Made by a program: the position numbers and the translations under genes. A model generated the notes under the pieces. It saw nothing but the letters and a program-made list of their open reading frames with translations, was not told the DNA's origin and ran no database searches. DNA of 9,685 bases from the NCBI RefSeq assembly GCF_036516095.1, contig NZ_DATBUM010000076.1, positions 1 through 9,685 on the forward strand, written 5' to 3'. This DNA comes from Fusobacterium_C sp036516095 (GTDB taxonomy: Bacteria; Fusobacteriota; Fusobacteriia; Fusobacteriales; Fusobacteriaceae). Numbering within the stretch: the stretch's first letter is position 1; the number at the start of each line of letters is the position of its first letter. Shown piece after piece: positions 1 to 4,949 of the stretch.

Positions 1-79
1 ATTATTTATAAATAGATTATACTACTTATAGATAAATAAATATAACTTATAAAGATTGCATTGGTAAGGAGGAAAATAT

Positions 80-304
80 ATGAGAATTTTAGTGAAAAAT
101 AAAAAGTGGGAAACATCGTTTCAGACTGTTACTTTAATTTGCGATGTGAAAGCAAAAAATGGAATCTTCCACATTCAGTTTCCTTACAATGGAAAATATG
201 TACAAATAAAATCCAATAACTTGGATTTAACCTTTCATCATTTGGAAAAAGTGTTTAATCGCTTTGGAACGATTTCAGAAAATCATCAATTTTTAGCCTC
301 TTAA
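80..304 (+). CDS. Small hypothetical protein (74 aa)
   Basis: I do not recognise this gene. It encodes a 74-residue basic protein with no signal peptide or membrane segment; the first ~50 residues alternate hydrophobic and polar residues as in a small beta-rich fold, and residues ~49-63 could form a helix. There are no catalytic-looking motifs and only one cysteine (C21). It is probably real: the ATG is preceded by a full AAGGAGG site (66-72) at 7 nt spacing, and a strong intrinsic terminator follows 19 nt after the stop, so it looks like a single-gene transcript. The AT-rich upstream 79 bases hold several TATA-like boxes (for example around 17-22 and 41-51), but none with a convincing -35, so the promoter cannot be fixed. 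No function is proposed. Confidence 0.7.
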   Translation: MRILVKNKKWETSFQTVTLICDVKAKNGIFHIQFPYNGKYVQIKSNNLDLTFHHLEKVFNRFGTISENHQFLAS

Positions 305-323
305 CTTCATAGAAGTTTGTTTG

Positions 324-356
324 AAAATACCCTATCGTTTTAGGGTATTTTTCTTT
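324..356 (+). terminator. Rho-independent terminator after the small protein gene
   Basis: A perfect 11-bp inverted repeat, AAAATACCCTA (324-334) and TAGGGTATTTT (341-351), encloses a 6-nt loop, with further T-rich sequence running on to 356. This is a textbook intrinsic terminator and separates the 80-304 gene from the operon starting at 427. The flanking A and T runs would let it work weakly on the other strand, but no - strand gene needs it. Confidence 0.9.
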
Positions 357-371
357 TGGTAACAAAAGTTA

Positions 372-400
372 CTGTTTTTTTCTTTTTTTTCTTCTATAAT
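372..400 (+). promoter_or_regulatory. Probable sigma-70-type promoter of the 427-3140 operon
   Basis: A perfect TATAAT (395-400) lies 26 nt before the ATG at 427, just downstream of the preceding terminator. The -35 is poor: CTGTTT at 372-377 gives a 17-nt spacer, and the spacer is an almost pure T tract (375-390). The T tract may help promoter curvature or UP-like contacts, but this is inferred. The promoter is assigned because the gap between the terminator and the next gene has no better candidate. Confidence 0.6.
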
Positions 401-426
401 AGAAAAAAAATAAAGGAGTGACATGT

Positions 427-1626
427 ATGTATATCAAGGTATCTATGAATATAAAAGAAATTATCACAAAATATCCGGAAACCAAAGCTGTTTTTGAAAA
501 TCAAGGAATTCAAGGTTTGGAAGACGAAACAGTATTACAAATATTAGAAGCCTATCCTCTATCGGAAATTATGAAGTTGAAAAAAGTGGATGCCGCTGCT
601 TTTGTCAGTCGTTTGGAGGAAAGTATCAAGGCAAATCGAGAAACTTCAGATATTACAATGAAAAAAGAAGAAAAAAAAGAAAATGCTCTATCTCTCTTGG
701 GATTGTTACCTTGCCCTGTTCGGATTCCCCTATTGGAAGGATTTCAAACCTTTCTACAGGAACATCCTGCCATAGAAGTCAATTATGAACTGAAAGCTGC
801 TTCTTCCGGTTTGGCTTGGCTAAAAAAAGATGTTATTGAAGCAAATCACGTCGATCAATTGGCAGATATGTTTCTATCCGCCGGTTTCGATTTATTCTTT
901 GATAATAAATGGATGGGGAAATGGAAGTCAGAAGGTATCTTTGAAGATATGACGGGACTAGCACATTACAATACAGATTTTGAAAATGAACACATCTCTT
1001 TGAAAGATCCCAAAGGAGATTATTCCATGATTGGAGTTGTCCCGGCTATTTTCTTAGTCAATAAGGCAGCTCTGGGAAGTCGAAAAATGCCGGAATCTTG
1101 GCTGGATATTCTGTCGAAAGAATTTGAAAATTCTATTTCTCTTCCCATTGCAGATTTTGACTTGTTTAACTCCATCTTAGTTCACATCTATAAATTATAC
1201 GGACAGGAAGGAGTTACAAAATTAGGAAAATCTCTATTATCAAATCTGCATCCGGCACAAATGATAGATGCAAAAGAGCCCGCTATTACCATTATGCCCT
1301 TCTTTTTCTCAAAAATGATTAAAGAAAACGGTCCGATGCAAGTGGTTTGGCCAAAAGAAGGAGCTATCATTTCTCCTATTTTTATGTTAACAAAGAAAAA
1401 TAAACAAGAAGCATTGAAACCCATTGTAGACTTTATGGCAGGAAAAGAAGTAGGAAATATTATTTCTCATCAAGGATTATTCCCAAGCATTCATCCGGAA
1501 GTGGAAAATCCAACAGCAGGAAAACCGTTTGTCTGGATTGGTTGGGACTTCATCTATTCTCATGACATGGGAGAATTATTACAAGACTGTGAAACTTGGT
1601 TCAGGAAAGGAGCGAAACGTTTATGA
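427..1626 (+). CDS. Cytoplasmic substrate-binding-protein-like protein with N-terminal DUF1858/ScdA_N-like domain
   Basis: This 399-aa protein has two parts. Residues ~7-67 resemble the DUF1858/ScdA_N helical domain (KYPET...VF...GI pattern), but without that family's usual cysteines. After a charged Lys/Glu linker (~79-87), residues ~88-399 resemble the iron/phosphonate-type extracellular solute-binding fold, including a central SLP...DFDLFNSIL region and a C-terminal SHQGLFPS. There is no signal peptide, lipobox or membrane helix, so it should stay in the cytoplasm, which is unusual for this fold. Cysteines C96 (in LLPCPVR) and C388 are possible ligands. I chose ATG 427 because AGGAG (414-418) sits 8 nt upstream; a GTG at 418 overlaps that site, and ATG 445 is an alternative. 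Its stop overlaps the next start by ATGA, implying translational coupling to the GTPase. The ligand is unknown; metal or metal-cofactor binding is an inference from the neighbour. Confidence 0.75.
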   Translation: MYIKVSMNIKEIITKYPETKAVFENQGIQGLEDETVLQILEAYPLSEIMKLKKVDAAAFVSRLEESIKANRETSDITMKKEEKKENALSLLGLLPCPVRIPLLEGFQTFLQEHPAIEVNYELKAASSGLAWLKKDVIEANHVDQLADMFLSAGFDLFFDNKWMGKWKSEGIFEDMTGLAHYNTDFENEHISLKDPKGDYSMIGVVPAIFLVNKAALGSRKMPESWLDILSKEFENSISLPIADFDLFNSILVHIYKLYGQEGVTKLGKSLLSNLHPAQMIDAKEPAITIMPFFFSKMIKENGPMQVVWPKEGAIISPIFMLTKKNKQEALKPIVDFMAGKEVGNIISHQGLFPSIHPEVENPTAGKPFVWIGWDFIYSHDMGELLQDCETWFRKGAKRL

Positions 1627-2315
1627 AATTCATTACCATTTCAGGTCCTCCCTCTTCAGGAAAGACCTCTTTAATTCTAAAAACGATTGAAAATTTAAAA
1701 CAACAGGGAATGAAAGTCGGTGTAGTCAAATTTGACTGCCTTTATACCGAAGACGATATTCTTTATGAAAAAATGGGAATTCCGGTAAAAAAAGGTTTGT
1801 CCGGTTCTGTTTGTCCTGACCATTTTTTTGTCAGTAATATTGAAGAAGTTGTTCAATGGGGAAGAAAACAAGACTTGGATCTTCTTATCACAGAGAGTGC
1901 GGGACTATGCAACCGTTGTTCCCCTTATATCAAGGAAATTAAAGCAATCTGCGTGATTGATAACCTAAGTGGGATTAACACCCCTAAAAAAATTGGACCT
2001 ATGATTAAAACAGCGGATATTATTGTCATCACGAAAGGGGATATCGTTTCTCAAGCAGAACGGGAAGTATTTGCAGCAAGAGTACAAATTGTCAATCCAA
2101 GAGCTGCCATTTTACATGTCAACGGACTGACAGGACAAGGAAGTTTTGAATTTGCGAACTTGGTTATGGAAGACAATCAGGAAATTGATACCGTGGTCGA
2201 AAAACAACTGCGTTTTTCCGTTCCATCCGCCATTTGCTCCTACTGTTTGGGAGAAACCAGAATTGGAATTTCCTATCAAATGGGAAACATTCGAAAAATA
2301 AATTTGGAGGATTAG
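1623..2315 (+). CDS. HypB/UreG-like metal-binding P-loop GTPase
   Basis: This 230-aa protein belongs to the SIMIBI-class CobW/HypB/UreG-type NTPases. The Walker A motif is GPPSSGKTS (8-16), a GVVKFD strand ends at D38, the ESAG motif (91-94) is in the Walker B/switch II position, and TKGD (137-140) is the guanine-recognition motif. Cys64-Pro-Asp-His67 lies where HypB has CHxD and UreG has CPH, the known Ni/Zn site. It also has C96xxC99 just after ESAG and a C-terminal C205xxC208. Family members use GTP hydrolysis to insert or deliver metal into enzymes, so a metal or cofactor chaperone role is likely, though the client is unknown. ATG 1623 is chosen over a TTG at 1596 because AAAGGAG (1606-1612) lies 10 nt upstream and it gives an ATGA overlap with the previous gene. 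No hydrogenase or urease gene is nearby, so it is not called HypB or UreG. Confidence 0.8.
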   Translation: MKFITISGPPSSGKTSLILKTIENLKQQGMKVGVVKFDCLYTEDDILYEKMGIPVKKGLSGSVCPDHFFVSNIEEVVQWGRKQDLDLLITESAGLCNRCSPYIKEIKAICVIDNLSGINTPKKIGPMIKTADIIVITKGDIVSQAEREVFAARVQIVNPRAAILHVNGLTGQGSFEFANLVMEDNQEIDTVVEKQLRFSVPSAICSYCLGETRIGISYQMGNIRKINLED

Positions 2316-3140
2316 ATGAAAGAAGTAAACTTAATGAATATCTTAGGAATTCAAGAAGAAAAAATAGAAAAAATCACGATTGTAGCGGGATATAATAAAT
2401 TGGGAGAAAAAGAAAACTTTAGCTCTTTCTCCATCAAGGCAGGAGAAATTGTAGCCATTGTAGGACCTACCGGTTCCGGAAAAAGTCGACTGCTTGCCGA
2501 TATTGAATGGGGAGCTCAAGGTGACACTCCCACCAAAAGAAATATCTTAGTCAATGGCAAGCCTATGGATTCTAAAAAACGATTTTCTCCCAGTCATAAA
2601 TTAGTTGCTCAGTTATCTCAAAATATGAATTTTGTGATGGATTTATCCGTTCGAGATTTCTTAGACTTACATGCAGAAAGTCGACTGGTTCCCAATCGAG
2701 AAGAAATCATTCTCAAGATTTTTAATCAAGCCAATGAATTGGCCGGAGAAAAATTCACACTGGATACTCCCATTACCAGTCTGAGTGGAGGACAATCCCG
2801 AGCCTTGATGATTGCTGACACTGCTATTTTAAGTTCTTCTCCCATTGTTTTGATTGATGAAATTGAAAATGCGGGAATTGATCGAAAAAAAGCTTTGGAT
2901 TTATTAGTAGGAAATAACAAAATTGTACTAATGGCAACCCATGACCCTATTCTAGCCTTAATGGGAAATCGTCGAATTATCATTAAAAATGGAGGAATTG
3001 CAAAAGTCATGGAATCCAATCCCGAAGAAAAACAAATTTTAGGAAAATTGGAAGAATTGGATGATGTGGTCCAATCGATGAGAAATCAACTACGATATGG
3101 AGAAATTCTCTCCTGTGATTTTGAAATTAAAAAATTATAG
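2316..3140 (+). CDS. Stand-alone ABC-type ATPase
   Basis: This is a 274-aa soluble ABC nucleotide-binding domain. Visible motifs in order are Walker A GPTGSGKS (50-57), a Q-loop around Q99-Q102, signature LSGGQ (156-160), Walker B IVLIDE (177-182, with E182 as catalytic base), a D-loop ENAGID (184-189) and the switch histidine in ATHD (H209). All are intact, so it should hydrolyse ATP. Residues ~235-274 form a charged, probably helical C-terminal extension ending in a Cys-containing tail (C267). There is no membrane segment and no permease gene beside it. ATG follows the previous stop with no gap, with GGAGG (2306-2310) 5 nt upstream inside that gene. It could energise a permease encoded elsewhere, but the cytosolic SBP-like protein and the GTPase in the same operon fit a non-transport, maturation-type ABC ATPase better (inference). 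Confidence 0.85.
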   Translation: MKEVNLMNILGIQEEKIEKITIVAGYNKLGEKENFSSFSIKAGEIVAIVGPTGSGKSRLLADIEWGAQGDTPTKRNILVNGKPMDSKKRFSPSHKLVAQLSQNMNFVMDLSVRDFLDLHAESRLVPNREEIILKIFNQANELAGEKFTLDTPITSLSGGQSRALMIADTAILSSSPIVLIDEIENAGIDRKKALDLLVGNNKIVLMATHDPILALMGNRRIIIKNGGIAKVMESNPEEKQILGKLEELDDVVQSMRNQLRYGEILSCDFEIKKL

Positions 3141-3148
3141 AGATAGGA

Positions 3149-3180
3149 GCTATCTCAATAATTATATGAGATAGCCCTTT
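3149..3180 (+). terminator. Probable intrinsic terminator of the 427-3140 operon
   Basis: A perfect 9-bp stem, GCTATCTCA (3149-3157) and TGAGATAGC (3167-3175), with a 9-nt AT loop begins 8 nt after the stop. The T tail is imperfect (CCTTT, then CAAATTTTT), so strength is uncertain. Bases 3140-3146 (GAGATAG) can also pair with 3150-3156 (CTATCTC), giving a competing hairpin. Being between convergent genes, it could also slow transcription from the right. Confidence 0.6.
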
Positions 3181-3232
3181 CAAATTTTTATGATTGTATA
3201 ATAAATGGTATTGACAAGTAAGCCACATTGTA

Positions 3233-4030
3233 CTATTTTATCGTATCACAAAAATTATAAATAGAAACTATAGCTTCCCCTTCCGCCACAATCTCTACCA
3301 ATCCGTCAATAAAGACTTGTTCTCCTTCCAAACTGACTTCCAAATATCCTCCCGGTTGCTGAATATTTGCTCTTTCCATTTGATAGTTCTCTCGTAAATA
3401 ATACCCCAAAGCCGTCGTTCCGGAAGCACAACTTCTTTCCCAGACTCCGCTGATTCCTTTTACCTGTACATAAGGAGTCATCCTATATTTTTCTTTCTCA
3501 AAAAATATAAGACCGAAAGCTTCATATTCTTCCTTCTCCATATATTTCTGAAATATGCTTACTATCTCGGTCTTCGGTTTTTCTTCAAGAATAAAATGAG
3601 TAATTCCTTCTAAACAAACTCGGTGCACAGAAATATTTCTTTCTCCCACTGTGATTTCTTCTTTTTTCATAGAAAGTATCTCCGGCATAGCAATTTTTGA
3701 TAAAAACTGATGTTCTTTTTCTCCCCGCCTTACCCAAACCGATAATGTTTTAGAATATCCGGAACAAGTAATCTCATAATTTTTTTCTTTTAAAAAGTTC
3801 TTATCCTGAAAAGCCAGATAGGCAGCAAAACTCCGAGAAGCATTCCCACAAAATTCTCCCCCCATCATTTGCAAGTGTTGCCCCTCTATAAAACCAACTT
3901 GCTCACAATATACATTTCCATATTCCATTAAGAATTTCGAAATTTCAGCATAATTTTCCCTGTTTATTTCCGTTTTCACTAAGACTGTCATATTCTCCAC
4001 AGGATTTATTTTTACAAACTCTAACTTCAT
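3233..4030 (-). CDS. DapF-fold amino-acid racemase, probably histidine racemase (CntK/HisR-like)
   Basis: This 265-aa protein belongs to the cofactor-independent diaminopimelate-epimerase fold. Two cysteine motifs stand at the expected sites for a two-base racemase: GGEFCGNAS with C61 and ERSCASGTTA with C201; QQPGG (224-228) is also present. It lacks the HGxGNDF start of true DapF and instead reads NPVENMTVLV (9-18) and CEQVGFIEG (42-50), which I recall as typical of Staphylococcus CntK, the histidine racemase for staphylopine; a related histidine racemase is known from Fusobacterium nucleatum. The product would be D-histidine in the cytoplasm. No CntL/CntM-type metallophore genes lie nearby, so the use of the product is open. 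ATG 4030 is preferred: GGGAAGTGA lies just upstream, whereas a longer TTG start at 4072 would fall inside a terminator hairpin. The substrate remains a family-based inference; another amino acid is possible. Confidence 0.78.
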   Translation of the reverse strand: MKLEFVKINPVENMTVLVKTEINRENYAEISKFLMEYGNVYCEQVGFIEGQHLQMMGGEFCGNASRSFAAYLAFQDKNFLKEKNYEITCSGYSKTLSVWVRRGEKEHQFLSKIAMPEILSMKKEEITVGERNISVHRVCLEGITHFILEEKPKTEIVSIFQKYMEKEEYEAFGLIFFEKEKYRMTPYVQVKGISGVWERSCASGTTALGYYLRENYQMERANIQQPGGYLEVSLEGEQVFIDGLVEIVAEGEAIVSIYNFCDTIK

Positions 4031-4052
4031 AAAAATCACTTCCCTTTTTTTG

Positions 4053-4095
4053 ATACAAAAAAACCATCTCAAAACATAATATTTGAGACGGTTTT
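4053..4095 (-). terminator. Rho-independent terminator downstream of kdsA
   Basis: Read on the - strand, a 14-bp stem (arms 4082-4095 and 4060-4073, one G-T wobble, 8-nt loop) is followed by a T run (about 4053-4059). The wobble becomes an A-C mismatch on the + strand, so the signal is tuned for - strand transcription. It starts 13 nt after the kdsA stop and ends about 25 nt before the ATG of the racemase gene, so it separates the two or acts as a partial attenuator. Confidence 0.88.
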
Positions 4096-4108
4096 CTGTT
4101 CTTTTATG

Positions 4109-4948
4109 TCAGTAGTTTTTTACCAAATCATCTATTTGAATTGCTACTTTTAAAATGTCTTCCAAATCTTTTAAATATAACATATTCGGTCCGTCCGACT
4201 TTGCAACTTCCGGATTAGGATGAACTTCTGCAAAAATAGCATCCACACCAACAGCCAAACCTGCCCTCATCAAAGGATACACATATTCCCGATCTCCTGA
4301 AGTTGCTGTTCCTAATCCCCCCGGTTTTTGCACTGCATGGGTTACATCAAAAACAACAGGATAGCCGAATTTTCTCATTTCCAATAAGGAACGCATATCC
4401 ACTACCATATTGTTATATCCAAAAGTGCTTCCTCGTTCACAAAGTAAAATTCCTTCATTTCCACTTTCTTCCATTTTTACAACGACATTTTTCATATCCC
4501 AAGGAGCTAAAAATTGTCCTTTTTTAATGTTCACAGGCTTTCCTGTTGTAGCTGCTGCAACCAACAAATCTGTCTGTCGACACAAAAAAGCCGGTATTTG
4601 TAATAAGTCTGCAACTTCGGCTACTTTTGCACATTGCCATGGTTCGTGAACATCTGTTACCACAGGAATCCCATAAGTATCTTTTACTTTTTGCAACATT
4701 TTCAATCCTTCTTCTAATCCTGGACCTCGATATGAATGAATCGAAGATCGATTTGCTTTATCAAAAGAAGCCTTAAAAATATAGTCAATTCCTAATTTTT
4801 TACAAATCTTATTGATTTCTCCCGCCACTTCCAACATCAACTCTTGTGTTTCCATAACACAAGGTCCTGCCATTAAAGTAAAGCGTTTCTTTCCTCCAAT
4901 ACTAACGTTTTCTCCCACTTTTACGATTTTTGTATCTTGTACTATCAT
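4109..4948 (-). CDS. kdsA: 3-deoxy-8-phosphooctulonate synthase (Kdo-8-P synthase)
   Basis: KdsA condenses phosphoenolpyruvate with arabinose 5-phosphate to give Kdo-8-phosphate, the precursor of the Kdo linking lipid A to the LPS core; it is cytoplasmic. The 279-aa protein is of usual length and nearly colinear with known KdsA: AGPC (27-30), FKASFDKANRSS (58-69), HSYRGPG (71-77), TDVHEPWQ (98-105), CRQTDLL (123-129), GQFLAPWD (144-151), ERGSTFGYNN (171-180) and DVTHAVQ (201-207). C30 with H204, E241 and D252 matches the metal site of class II KdsA (Aquifex type), whereas E. coli has Asn at the Cys position. The ATG at 4948 is chosen because GGAGG precedes it by 4 nt and it begins 1 nt after the murE stop; a longer start at 4990 would lie within murE. 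The tight spacing indicates co-transcription and probably coupled translation with murE. Confidence 0.97.
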   Translation of the reverse strand: MIVQDTKIVKVGENVSIGGKKRFTLMAGPCVMETQELMLEVAGEINKICKKLGIDYIFKASFDKANRSSIHSYRGPGLEEGLKMLQKVKDTYGIPVVTDVHEPWQCAKVAEVADLLQIPAFLCRQTDLLVAAATTGKPVNIKKGQFLAPWDMKNVVVKMEESGNEGILLCERGSTFGYNNMVVDMRSLLEMRKFGYPVVFDVTHAVQKPGGLGTATSGDREYVYPLMRAGLAVGVDAIFAEVHPNPEVAKSDGPNMLYLKDLEDILKVAIQIDDLVKNY

Positions 4949-4949
4949 C

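Noticed and set aside
418..426. GTG start giving a 402-aa solute-binding-like protein
   Set aside because: The GTG overlaps the AGGAG ribosome binding site; ATG 427 has the correct spacing.
1623..2315. Calling the GTPase HypB or UreG outright
   Set aside because: It lacks the N-terminal His/Cys tail of HypB, has two extra CxxC motifs, and no hydrogenase or urease genes are nearby.
2726..3019. 97-codon - strand frame
   Set aside because: Antisense to the signature and Walker B region of the ABC ATPase; no independent support.
3233..4030. Calling the racemase DapF
   Set aside because: It lacks the HGxGNDF start and matches the CntK-type N-terminal and CEQVGFIE motifs; DapF is kept only as fold assignment.
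4031..4072. TTG start extending the racemase by 14 residues
   Set aside because: It falls inside the terminator hairpin, adds a non-conserved leader and has no ribosome binding site at useful spacing.
4303..4649. Two overlapping + strand open frames of 74-79 codons
   Set aside because: They lie wholly antisense to kdsA, whose conserved motifs run through the region; no ribosome binding site or recognisable protein.
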